The position numbers were made by a program, and so were the translations under genes. From assembly GCA_905221605.1 (NCBI GenBank), contig CAJNDS010000890.1, positions 1,520,857 to 1,584,856 on the forward strand: a DNA stretch of 64,000 nt. The letters are read 5' to 3'. Below the pieces are notes generated by a model. It had not been told where the DNA came from and did no database searches. It saw nothing but the letters and a program-made list of their open reading frames with translations. Below, in pieces: positions 43,660 to 54,979 of the stretch; within the stretch, counting starts at the first letter, position 1; the number at the start of each line of letters is the position of its first letter. Source of the stretch: Symbiodinium natans (Eukaryota; Sar; Dinophyceae; Suessiales; Symbiodiniaceae).

Positions 43660-44345
43660 ACAAAGATTGGGGCGCGAATTTCAATGCTTGCCACATGAAC
43701 TCAACGACCTGATAGGATTACTGAACCCTGCCTTTGATTCTTTAGATTGCTGGTGGGACCTGCTACGCTGCGTGCACCGGCTGGCCAAGCAGACCTTCAC
43801 ACTGTGGAACTTGCCGACACAGATAGCAACAGACATGAACGTCAAAAATCTGCTTCGTGAGGCAAGACCTGGAAGAGCGTGGGCTGGGACCAGGCCAATC
43901 ACAGCTTGGTGGAGCTCACAGCGCATGCCTGCGATTGCACTGAAGCCAGGAACAGTGCTAGGCATCTGTGCAGCATGCATCCCGGCGAAGCATAAATGAT
44001 AAGTAGGAAGCGCGAACTTCAAAGCTTGCCACATGAACTCGCACACCTAAGGCCAGAGAAAGCATCTATGACAGTCTGCAAGGACGCCCCGAGAACCCAA
44101 CGGCCAATGCTGAACCCTGCATGAGACTACAACTCAAAATCAGGATCGTCGGTGCGGCATACGTCTTATGCACTTGCTGGCCAGGCAAACCTTCCGGCTG
44201 AAGCTTAAACAAAAACTAGTCGGAAAGACAAGACTTTGAAAAGAGCGGGATGGTATCAAACCAAGCGGGTCTGGTGGATAAAATTCCGTGAAAGTAACCC
44301 AGGATGACCAGAGATTGTAGCGCACTGGCACTTGGAGTTCTTGCC
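43660..44345. repeat. Decayed direct repeat, about 340 bp unit
   Basis: GCTTGCCACATGAACTC (43,686 and 44,023), CTGAACCCTGC, GGCTGGCCAAGCAGACCTTC against GCTGGCCAGGCAAACCTTCC, and GACAAGACnTGnAAnAGCG occur in the same order in two units. Frames on both strands are open, but the stops are not conserved between the units. Confidence 0.6.
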
Positions 44346-44349
44346 ATCA

Positions 44350-46290
44350 CAGTCAGAGACTGCCCTCTCTCCTATTCCAGCTACCCAGGGGCGGGATTGT
44401 GCAACTGCACCCCTAATCCCTAAACCCTAAACCCTAAATCCGAAACCGCGTGCCTCCGTGAAACAACATATGGCTCTGTCTGAGGGTCCTCCTTCTACAC
44501 TTCACCAGCGTTTAGGGTTTAGGGTTTAGGCTTTTGGGTTTAAAGGTCTCTCTGTCGGAACAGCCACTGGGACTGGGACTGGAAGTGTGGAAGTGTCCTC
44601 TGATGGGAGGTTTGACTTGGTGAGCGCTTCGCATGCATGCGTTTTCGACCCCTGGAACACGTATCACGAGCCGCGAAACCCATTCTGGATCATTCTGGCT
44701 ACGCGTGGGCCACCTCAGAATACCTTACTCAGGGCTATGGCTATAGCTCTGAAGCACGAAATCCCGAGCCAGAGATACGCCCGGACCTAGAGCAAGGATC
44801 CAAAACAGCCCTAAAAGGACTTGCCGTGTACTTGCATACGGATGACGAAACCTGCATGTGACTGCTCAAGATCGGCATCGTCTACGGTGGAGAAAATGAA
44901 TACGCTGTCCTTCTAGAGTACATCCTCCATGAAGGCAACCACCAGCATCCGAAACGCTACTGCTGGCCTGTGGAAGATGCATGCTGTGGAGTACTGCAAC
45001 GGCACGCATTTCGACCCTTCCCACCATTCAACCGTCTATGGCGAGAATCATGGACACGCACGACGGCGCATGATGCAAGAATCAGCATGAGGCATATTCA
45101 GCATTCACGTCTTGATCGCACTTGCGAGCGCGCAAGGCCGTCGAGAGTTGCACCGCTGTCGTAGATGCGACATGGTGCGTTTACCGGCTTCCAAGAGGAC
45201 TTCTTGTCGACCCTGCGGCTTGCACGGCCGTAGACAACCCCGACAAAGTGTCGTGGCGGCGCCCCAGCCAGTGCCAAAAAGTGCGCACAGAAAGAAGGGC
45301 CCCTCACATGACTCGGCAAGCTGACACGGCGGCTTCTCACTCATCCCCACAAGATGGAGCTCATTTTTCTTGCACACAGAGACCGTCGACATGCACGGTG
45401 CCGTCAGAAGTGGACGTTGTGCGAATGTACATGAAAATGAAGATTTCATGCACACGTTGGCTGCGAAGGACGTCAAGTTTGTTGCCTCGCAGCTTCTTGC
45501 ACGGATTGACAGAATGACAGAACGAAAGACTTCACAATCACCACATGCGTGCACCCCCTCTTGGAGTACACCGTTTAGAGATGTTCCTGGTGAGGCTATG
45601 GGTAGATTGGCTGAGAAAAACACGAAGTTTTTTGACTCTACCTGCGCTGATCGACAGAATTAAGTAGAGACGCTTTGGTCGCGCCTACAACCGACGTCAC
45701 AGTCACCACATACGTTCTGGGCCCCTCGGCGTAGACATTACATGCGTTGCTTCATGGCTACTGGCACTATCCACAAAGATACCCCCAAACTCTGAACCCT
45801 TAACCCTTCCCCCCCCCAACCCGAAACCCCAAAACCCCAAAACCCTCAGATTGGCCTAGTCGCAGTCCACGCTTTGCAAGGTCTTGCCTCTGTGTGCAGG
45901 CTGATGGATAAGGTTATATGATTGATCTAGATATTGTGTTCTTGTCTGCGTTCGAAAATTTTCAGTTTGCCCGGCCAGCAGGTCCCCAGGTGTGCCTGGT
46001 TCGTGCTGTTTTCCATGGGTTCTTGCTCAGTCAGACCTGGCCCCAATGTCAATGTGCGCGTGACAACTCGCGAGGATGGAGCCTAGGGTATGCCGTGGTT
46101 GTGTACAGCACTTTGTGATGCTGTGGAACCTAAATAACGCACTCCGAGGGGACGACACGTGCGTGGCAACTGTGTCGGCCGCAACAAAGATGTTGTTCGT
46201 TCGGTCGATCAGCGCAGAAAGCCCATGAAGGTGAAAGTCAGAAGCTATCCACAACCAACGTGTGTTTGACCTCGTACGGGACCGCCCAAA
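44350..46290. other. Unique and weakly repetitive DNA, no supported gene
   Basis: Open frames reach 172 codons (minus, 45105-45623) and 131 (plus, 45122-45517) and overlap on opposite strands. There are no recognisable domains. CACAnTCACCACATnCGTnC occurs at 45,534 and 45,700, and GACAGAAT-type strings precede it, so part is an old duplication. Confidence 0.4.
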
Positions 46291-46293
46291 GCA

Positions 46294-46911
46294 ATGCGCT
46301 TTGAGGTGGCCCTTGTTAGTCTGTATGTGGTGACTGTGAAGTCGCTGGCAGCAATGACAAAGGTGTCTCTTTATCGCGTGAAACTAGCGCACAAGAACAA
46401 CCTATTGGAGACTGCCACAGACCGCCGGCGGCCTCACTTTGAAGTTCCTGCTAGAGCAAACCTTGCCCCTGCAAACTATTGCCCTGAGAGGCAAGGTCTA
46501 TCTAGCACGGCCTCGTGGAACATGCCACATGAAGGCAACGCACAACAACAACCTACCAAAGAAAGTGGACGACCGGTATCATTGGAAAACCTTTTGGTCA
46601 AATCACAAACTGCTAATGTGGGCGCTTCAGTCCACCAGACGCAGAGCGGTGCGACTCTGCAACATGTTCCACCGCGCATTGTGCAGGAGCTTCAGCGCGC
46701 ACCAGACGAACACAAACCGCTGAGGCCAAGCGGTGCAACTATGCTTTTGACTAGAACTCAAGATCGGTTGTGGCATCAACATGAACGCTGGCAAGCGGAC
46801 TCCTCTGAGGGGCCAAACCTTGAACAGAGCTGGTCTGCAGGCCGAGCAAGGCTGGCTGAAAAAAATGGCGCGAACTCAGCAGACCGCGGGGGCCATGAAA
46901 GACTGGTTTAG
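46294..46911 (+). CDS. Open frame of 205 codons, doubtful
   Basis: An ATG-initiated frame begins MRFEVALVSLYVVTVKSLAA and continues with Gln-, Arg- and Ser-rich sequence to a stop inside a TTTAGGG tract. Similar strings (GCGCACAAGAACAACCTATT against CGCACAACAACAACCTACCA) recur inside it, so it may be decayed repeat DNA that happens to be open. No domain or signal supports a product. The C-terminal stop is supplied by the heptamer tract. Confidence 0.15.
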   Translation: MRFEVALVSLYVVTVKSLAAMTKVSLYRVKLAHKNNLLETATDRRRPHFEVPARANLAPANYCPERQGLSSTASWNMPHEGNAQQQPTKESGRPVSLENLLVKSQTANVGASVHQTQSGATLQHVPPRIVQELQRAPDEHKPLRPSGATMLLTRTQDRLWHQHERWQADSSEGPNLEQSWSAGRARLAEKNGANSADRGGHERLV

Positions 46912-46959
46912 GGTTTAGGATTTAGGGTTTAGGGTTTAGGGTTTAGGGTTTAAAACCTT

Positions 46960-49700
46960 TAGGGTTTTGGGTTCACTAGGCAAGTTCGGACCGGGAACAA
47001 ACTCCTAATGCGTGATGTGTGAAGCACACGGTCAGGGCTGAAGGATGTTCTCTAGGCGTGCCGTGAACCCTTGAGCTGGACCAGGCTGTGTTCCACGGAG
47101 CTCTCGGGCTCGGATACCCCAAAATCTCCAAACATCTCCAAACTCTCTGGGCTCAACGCGTGCGGAAAGCGGAAGCCGCCACCGCAAAGCAAATCTGGCT
47201 CGAGCATCAAGCTCCAGCCAAGATTTTGCTCTGGCCATTGCGATAATGAGATGGGCTGTAGGGAGCTAAAGCGTAGGGGAGCGGGGCAATAAGCCAGTCC
47301 TCACTCAGGAGCCTAGCAGAGGCAGTGTCCGTGCACACGTCCATGCCAGTGTGAGACCATTCTGCCAAACTTGGACTTCGCTGCATTATACAGAGCAAGA
47401 GCCAAAATCATGTCAAGCAGGCCAACCAATGAGCAAGAGGCCCGTCTTGCCCGCTCCATCAGATTCGGCTGCGCCCGCGCTAGGGACGAGAAACCCCTGC
47501 CCGCTAAGGAACATATGGCGTCTCTTGAAATTAAGTGCCCCTTCTAAGGGGTCTGAAAAATGAGGGCTCCTACTATTTTGGGGCTTTTAGGGGTATAAGG
47601 GGGACGTAAGAGACCCTTATTTTGAGGCATACCCAAATTAGAGAGATCACTCTGGGCATTTGGAAGCATCGAAGAAGTGACTAGAACGCGTCAAGTAACA
47701 TGTGGGTAGTTTCCTGAAATAGGGCCCCTTTTTGGGTACCCATTATAAGGCGGCACCCTTTAAAAAGGGATTCCAAAAAGGGGCCCTAAAGTGGCAAACA
47801 GGACATCCCAGAAGCGAGGCTTGCATGTCGAATGATCTGTACGTCATGAGATCTCGAAGCAATAACGCGGAGGCCAACGACAACGAAATTGTTGTGCCGT
47901 AATGGTTCACCAAGAAGGCGCACTTTCGGCACTGCAGCATCTCGGAACCTCGCGGAGGCCGACCCAACCCCCAGTGTGGAAAACATGGCTCCGGGGCTGA
48001 AAAGATAGGTGGGAGAAAACAAAGAGACCGCTGTTCCCAGATTGGCCCAGACTTGACCCTAAACTCTAAACCCTAAACCCTACACCCGAAATCTTGTCAC
48101 AGAGGAGGAGCCGGTGAGCAGCGCCTGAGAGGAGCCAGTAAGCCTCGTGCTAGTGCAGAGTCTTGCAGAGCACAACCCTTCGGAAAGAGTCGCAGTTCCC
48201 ACCAGCTTACAGGAGCTTGGGTGCTACATGACTTTGAAGCAGAGGAGCGCAGAAACAAGAACTTAGCCACAACAGATTTGCGCTGATCTAAGAGTGTGGT
48301 GCGAACAGCGTGGGCATGCGGGGCGTTTTTGCCAGTGTCTGGTGACATCTTGTGACACGCACATGCTCACCAATGCCAACCAACTTCGTTCTTACACAGG
48401 TCGACTAGGCTTTAACTTCTGCTTGCTGGAAGTCTTCGGGCTACACGTCGCCAATTCTTTCCCAGAAGACGTGACCTCGGCCCCGGCTAGCCAGACCTCC
48501 CAGCCCAAACTGCGAAAGCAGAGTCAGGGGGGAGTCCTCAAACTCCCAGGGGCGGCAGCGAGACTCAGCGAGACTGGTGATAAGCGGCTTTGACAGGAAT
48601 GTTTAGGACATCTTAGGATATCTCCGGAACGAGGCCGGCCGGAACAGAAGCTCATGCAAGGTGCGCACATGGTGGCCATGGCAGGAAGCTTCTCGACCTC
48701 TGTCTGCACTGCACGCATAGTCGGGGGGGGCCGGAGTGGAGAGGAGGCGGGGTGCGCGAGAAACAGGTCGAGGCGTCTCTTCCGGTAAAAACTCATCAGG
48801 GAAGGGGAGTCAAGGGTTGAGCCAGGAGATGCCTGCCTACCAATCTGCAGTATCAGCATGAGAACATCTTCTCTCAAATATTTTTCGCAACCCAAACCCG
48901 CCACTGAGGAATGAGTTGCTCTGCAACCCACAGCTACAGACAGCTGGGAGCCACAGCAACCTCAACTCTCTGTTTTCAGAGAAGAAGGACATGTCACAAA
49001 GTATTGAAAGCCTTCAAAACACGGCTGAACATTGATGAAAATGGATCTAAGGCAAGACTGCAACTTGCACCCCAAGTCGAATGTCACCCCAAGGGGCAGG
49101 TCCCTAAGCTCATCCGCATGTTAAACGTCTCTGATCTCGACATTTGACGCCTTTGGCTACTGAACTACTGGCCAGTGGTACACTCTCGTCTGTTTGTGTG
49201 AGAAGTACAACAAAGGCTTGGGAAATCTTGGGAACCATTCTGGAAATCTCAGGAACTGTCAGCAGGTTCTCAGGAACCATGTTGAGCAACAACTCCGAAC
49301 AACCGTCGGAGCAATGTCAACATCACCGGTCAGTTCCAAAAGCTCTATACACTAAACAGATCCTGAAATTAACGCAAGGGCTCTGGAGGCTGCTGCAGCC
49401 AGAACAAAGAACCTAGTTTATAAAGACCATTGGCCCCTCCTACACCTGTCGCGCGGCCTGCCCAGGCAAAGTCTTCGCCATCTTGCGACCTGCCCCAAAC
49501 TGACATGCGAAGTGTTTTGTCCACAAGGGCAAACTCGAACTTGGACCGCTTGCTGACAAGGAGGCAGCTAGCTGCTAGATCTGCCAGCCAGCCGCCATGA
49601 TGCGCTGCCATCAGCACCGGGGCTGGGGCCGGGAAGGGCGGGCGAGCAGCTGCTCTGATGGTTGAAAATCTCGCGGTTCGGTGAGATGACGCGTGACTGC
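46960..49700. other. Unique DNA, no supported gene
   Basis: Frames of 60-146 codons on both strands have no motifs. 47,570-47,660 is a block rich in GGGGCTTTTAGGGG and GAGACCCTTATTTT, resembling foldback-element interiors. Confidence 0.4.
47720..47788. mobile_element. Short perfect-ended foldback element
   Basis: Perfect 16 bp inverted ends, TAGGGCCCCTTTTTGG and CCAAAAAGGGGCCCTA, enclose 37 bp that again folds (CCTTTAAAAAGGG). It totals 69 bp, a compact MITE or relic. Confidence 0.75.
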
Positions 49701-51800
49701 AGGAGTGTCTTTTCATACTTGGTATGATGAGGCACAAGTGAGCAATAGTGTTTCTGCAGCCTGAGCCGGGTGTGGAACCATGACGTGGAAGCAGCAACAA
49801 CTGCAGCACTTAAGGCTTGCATGGTCGTTGTGGGGCAAGCACGCATGGCACAACAACGCATGACCATCACCCCGGCCAAACGCACTTGCATGCATGGCCT
49901 GTTGAAATGGTGTTTGCCGCTCCTGTCATGATCAGCTAAACACTGACCCGACCTGAAGCAGCACGGAAAGGGCCCAGGGGCCCATGGGGCTACCAGATGG
50001 GGAGGTTGCGGCATGCCAAGGTATTAGTGGAGCATAGCTGCCGCTCACAACACATGACCACATCGCATCGGCCAAGTCCACTCGCACGCATGTTTCTTTT
50101 AAATGGTGCCTGCCGCTCCTTGCACGATCAGCTAAGCAGTGCGTGACCTGACCTGAAGCATCGACCGGTGGAGCTTCCCAATGCCGAAGCAGCGGCATGC
50201 CATGGCATTAGTGGTGCGCTGCCGCTCACAACACGAAACCACATCGGCCAAATCCACTCGCTCGGGTTCTGCGCATGGCACTTGTAACGTCGGCCACTGG
50301 CACGCACTTCTGACAATTGTGCTTGCCGCCCTTGCCTAAACAGCTTCGCAACACCTGACTCTCAAATTGTGCGCCGCTGGACCCTGGCCTCACAATGGCA
50401 AGCTCCCCCGGTTGTGGGCAGGACCAGGGCGCACTGGGAACTCTCAGATACGGCAAAAATTGCAGGAGATGGCATGCCATGGTCTTGGCGGAGCACTGCT
50501 GTGGCGCTCAACGCATGACCATACCGCATCAGCCAAATCTAGGGTTTAGGGTTTAGGGTTGAGGGTTTAGGGTTTAGGGTTTAGGGTTGAGGGTTGAGGG
50601 TTGAGGGTTTAGGGTTTAGGGTTTAGGGTTTGGGGTTTGGGGTTGAGGGTTGTAATAATGGTGCTTGTCACCCCTCACACAGCTCTACAATGCCAGACCA
50701 GGCCTGAAGCACGACCAGCGCGGTCTAGCAGCGACAACAGCCTCGTGATGGCTGCCAGCTTCGTTGCGATTGCTGGCAGACGTTGCAATGAACAAGGTCT
50801 TTGCTCAATGCCTGACCTTGCCTGATGCAGCACAACTACCAGATGCAACAACCGACGGCATGCTAGAGGCTTTATTCCGCAACGACGTGCGAAAAGTCCT
50901 GGCGTCTAGCTAAGCACTCAATCATAACAAGCCGAATCCTTCCACAAGATGTGAACCGACTGTCGCTCCACACCCATGTTTAATCTTCTGCGCCAAGTGT
51001 CGGGGAGAGGGCTTTGCCAAACCAAGATAAAAGATAGCTAGCGAGGGCTTACAGTTGCGAATTTCCGGCAAACAGCTTCCGCTCTACAGTCCACTCCGGC
51101 CAGAATCCACATAAAGTTTGTGCTTGTTGAATGTGGACTGGTCGTGTTTTAAAGCGCAGCTGCTGCTCATAACGCATGACCACATGGATCGGCCAAATCC
51201 ACTCTCGCAGGCGTGCCACTCCTTGCGTGCACAGGTCTACATACAATACCCGACCCCAATTGAAGCAGCGCGACCAGGGCCTAGGGGCTGCCAAACGCAT
51301 GGCCACGGTCTTCGTGCAGCACAGCTGCTGCTCAGAGCACATCCCTTTCACAACGATGGACCCCACCTGAAGCAGCACGGCCAGACCCTTGTGCGGGCTC
51401 CGAAATGCAAGGACCGACTGTCAACAAAGGCAAGCCGAAGTGGCTGCTGGCACACGCGACCCGGAAAGCAACAACGTTTTCGTGATTTGGGCATACACAG
51501 CTCTGTCATACTAGGCAGCACGGCAAGGGTGGCCTGCAGGCTCCCAAACGTGGTATCCAGCGGCATGCCACAGTCTTTGTGGAACACAGCGGCTGCCCAC
51601 AACATATGAGTACGGCATCGGCCAAATCCACCACTTGCACGCATGGGCTTTGAATATGGCGTTTGCCACCCCTCTCATAAACAACTCTAACATATTGAGC
51701 CCTTCCTAAAGCAGCACGGCCAGACAGGCCTAAGGGCTCCCACTTGCGGGAACCGCCGCCCGCCTGCCATGCACATGTCGATGCCTGCTCACGGCGGCCA
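49700..51800. repeat. Decayed satellite, irregular units of about 180-290 bp
   Basis: An ordered set of strings recurs. It runs GCGGCATGCC, GCTGCCGCTCACAACGCATG, ACCACATCGCATCGGCCAA, ATCCACTCGCACGCATG, AATGGTGCTTGCCGCTCC and CCTGAAGCAGCACGGCCAG. The CGGCCAA anchor lies near 49,874, 50,070, 50,247, 50,532, 51,190 and 51,619. The copies are too diverged to be young. Long open frames inside are not conserved between units. Confidence 0.8.
50539..50652 (+). repeat. TTTAGGG tract interrupting a satellite unit
   Basis: Within one satellite unit the sequence passes from AGCCAAATC into about 110 bp of TTTAGGG/TTGAGGG repeats and resumes at AATGGTGCTTGTCACC. In intact units these two strings are about 30 bp apart, joined by CACTCGCACGCATG. 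The tract therefore replaces roughly 20-25 bp. Confidence 0.85.
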
Positions 51801-54330
51801 CACTGTGGACTTGCCCGTTCGATTTGCAAACTTCCACATCCTGCTTACAAGCAACTGAGTTTCACACAGCAACGCATGGGCAGACGGGCAATCTGTCCAT
51901 GCAGTGTGACCATCGCTGTGGCTTTGCTCCTTACCGCTGGGCTCCCAAAACCGCCCGTGCGGGTTGTGCGGAGAGCTGCTAAGTCGTGTGGCCAAAACTT
52001 CCCCGAGGAACACTGCATGCGTTGTCAAAGACACGGCATGGCGACCAGCTCTTGCGACTTCGGGCATTACGATTATCACGAATTTTGTATTGTGAATATT
52101 GTTATTACTCTTAGTCTTATTACTATTATTAGTATTATTCTACTACAATTACAATGATTAGTATTGTGACGGTTGCAATGTTGAACAAAAGCACATGACA
52201 ACCTTTTCAATCAAGTTCTTAGGGCACACATGTGTCTCTGCGCACATGTTTGCATGGAGTTTGCACAAAGTGTGATTTCGCCTTAATGGGGTTTGGGCAT
52301 AACAGGTGCCGGCAGGTCACATGAAAGCAAAGCACAAAATCCAAAAAACTTTGCCACAGCTCTGGTGCAAACCAGGCATCATGTAGCACACTCGTGCAAC
52401 CCGTCATTGCTGCAATAATGTATCCAAAAGGGCTAAGCATGGCCAATACAGCTTCGCTGTACACACGACAGTCTGCGCTTATTTGCTTTGTTTCTCATCG
52501 TCTTCAACCTTGCTCTCACCGTTTACCAACCCGAAAACTTTGCAAAATAAACACACACACACATACACACTTTTTGTTTTTTCGTGCTCCACTGGGACTT
52601 GTAGTGGATGCTGTTCCGGAAATGGATATGCTCGAACAAGAGGTAGTAGACGAACTCGTGAGTGATGAGGTAGAAAGGTCGCGAATGAAGTGTTATGTGA
52701 TATATCACCCTACACATACGAAAAGAGTGCGTGAACATGCTCGGACTCAATGCTCAAACGCATGACTACACATCACGCTCACATGCTCCACTGCACTCCA
52801 TGTTCGGAACTCATGTTCGAATCACATGGGAACACATGCTGCACTGCTCTGCACACTCTGACCGCATGTTCGAACGTGACATGTGAGCAACCATGTACCA
52901 CTGCTCAGTTGCTTCGAACCTTCTCGTCGTTCTGTCCCCAATGAGGGAGCGATCCTCTTGGAATGGGTGGCGTGCTTAAATGGATGAGGCCATTGATATC
53001 GCATGTGGCGGAAGAGACCGCCCAGCCAGTCCTGACTGACGAGGGCCGCTTCGGAATTGGCCGTTGCGATAGCATTGCAAGCAACTCTTGACCATGTTAG
53101 TATAATTTGACACGCAGCCTCCACGACAAATTAGACACCTGATGTACGAACTGGCGCCGTATGTTCCTCCCGCCTTGGGGGCTGGATCCCTTCCCCTTCG
53201 GCGAAGGCGGCTTCGAAGCCTTCGAAGCCTTCGAAGCCGAAGGGTCGAAGGGGGGGTAGGAAGGGGGGAAGCGTGAAGGTCTGAAGGCTTCGAAGGCTTA
53301 GGCGAGCACGAAGACTTCGAAAGCTTCGAAGAAAGGACGCTAACCAAGCAACCTTGACAAGGCGGCAGCGGCAGAAGCGCAAAGGTCAGCCTCAAGCGTT
53401 CCAGTAGCACTTACGATCAGCCAAAAGGTTGACCAAATACTCGAGCACAAACAATATGAACATCAGACCCGGGTTAACAAGCATGTTGACCAAATACTCG
53501 AACGGAAGCGTGCATGTCTCAATGACCGAATGCTCCAGCACGAGAATGCACAGGTCTATTTTGCACTTAGCTGGAAACCGCAGGATGCATGTGGACGAGC
53601 AAGCACAAAAGCTTCCAAAACGAAACGTCACTTAAAATTAAATCACCCGGCGCCGCATGGAACGACACTAGGGCGAGACGCCAGACAAGCGATCGCCGGA
53701 TCCTTGCCACAGCCACTTAAGGCACATTCAAGCACCTTGAGGAATCGCATCCACCCGAAGCAGAGCTTCCAATGTGAGATTGCCGCAACAAAAGCAGCCG
53801 GGTCTCAAGAGACAATTCTTAGCAGACTTCTGCACTGGCTGATTTTGGGAAGCCGGGTGATCCACGGCACAGAGTCTGGCAACGTGAACTATCTTCAATT
53901 TGCTCATTGACTGACGAAGCAAAAACTAAAGTTTGGTTGACCGGGCTGCTTTCCCGGCTTCAAGCCTTACTTGCAAAACTTCCACATTGCTACTAATCGC
54001 TTCTTGCAATTCCGTAGCGTAGCGGTCGTCAAGCAAACAAAGCCAACTTGTAAGTTCGTCTCTGTAAGCTGTCTAAACTTGGATGGACGCATAGTTCAGC
54101 CAAGGCAACTGTGGAATTTGCTCTTGTAAACTCCATCTGTTGAGCTACTCCAGGTGCAAAGGGCAACTGCATATTCGGATTTTTTTTTTGGACTGACGCC
54201 TCTTTACTACATCAGTAGCACAGTAGGCCGGTCTTGTTGGGCTCGACGTAAGGGGTGAAACAAAGTCAGCGCACACAATCCGCCAGACACACCAAGCAAC
54301 CACCAAGCAAACAAACACCAAAGAAACAAA
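51800..54330. other. Mixed low-complexity and unique DNA, no supported gene
   Basis: Holds an AT-rich trinucleotide patch (52,080-52,160), an ACAC run (52,549-52,570), repeated CATGTTCGAA strings (52,800-52,880), a TTCGAAG-rich palindromic block (53,195-53,345), and a GTTGACCAAATACTCGA direct repeat (53,429 and 53,485). Confidence 0.55.
52590..52765 (+). CDS. Exon-like acidic segment, unknown
   Basis: The plus frame contains VVDAVPEMDMLEQEVVDELV then SDEVERSRMK and ends in TGA. Composition is protein-like. It follows a T-rich tract (TTTTTGTTTTTTCG at 52,571), which could be a polypyrimidine tract, though no AG|G acceptor lies close. Confidence 0.25.
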
Positions 54331-54368
54331 GCGAGCAATCGCGCTGAACTACTAGATACCCCACGGAC

Positions 54369-54494
54369 TCAGTACTCGAAGTCGTCAATGAAGTCCCGGT
54401 TCACAAGGAAGCACAGAGCTTGTGGGGGAATCGCAAATTGCGACATTGCCAGATTCTCAAAACCACCATCATGTAGCCACTGGTGCGACAGCGG
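54369..54494 (-). CDS. Repeated terminal-exon-like segment, copy 1
   Basis: On the minus strand CGCACCAG precedes a frame WLHDGGFENLAMSQFAIPPQ that ends FIDDFEY and TGA. The copy at 55452-55577 has WLHDGGFVNLATSPF and ends LFDDFEY and TGA. Matching frame, ending and stop in two diverged copies favours former or present coding function. Product unknown. Confidence 0.4.
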   Translation of the reverse strand, partial: PLSHQWLHDGGFENLAMSQFAIPPQALCFLVNRDFIDDFEY

Positions 54495-54616
54495 TTATTC
54501 AAACCGAGGTCATCAGAAGAGGTTCGGATCACGTACTCGTTGTCAAGGACAGACAACCGACACTCAATGGCGAAAGGATGTTGCAAGTCAGACTCCCTAG
54601 GGGGGATGAAAGATGT

Positions 54617-54968
54617 GCATATGCCCCATGGTGGTCAGCCAGTGGGGACTTAACAGCAAGAACAATCAAGGCAAGACCGGCCCAGGGCACTCCATGGTGG
54701 TCAGCCAGTGGAGTAGCTCCGAGCTCTGGGTGCTCCATTCACCTTGGCGTACAAGTGCCCACCCAGAGAGGTGTCCGCGCCCGGCACAGGGGGCATATGC
54801 CCCATGGAGGTCAGCCAGTGGGGACTTAACAGCAAGAACAATCAAAGCAGGACCGGCCCAGGGCACTCCATGGTGGTCAGCCAGTGGAGTAGCTCCGAGC
54901 ACAGGGTTCTCCAGTCAACCTGGCGTACAAGTGCCCACCCAGAGAGGTGCCCGCGCACGGCCAGAGGG
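54617..54968. repeat. Tandem duplication, 176 bp period
   Basis: Units 54617-54792 and 54793-54968 are about 93-95% identical. Each contains CCATGGTGGTCAGCCAGTGG or a one-base variant twice, 66 bp apart. Confidence 0.95.
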
Positions 54969-54979
54969 GGGGCGAGAGT

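Noticed and set aside
45105-45623. 172-codon minus-strand frame
   Set aside because: Overlaps equally open plus-strand frames, has no motif, and part of the DNA is an old duplication.
49369-51829. Frames of 107-163 codons in the satellite
   Set aside because: Not conserved between satellite units; open by chance in GC-rich repeats.
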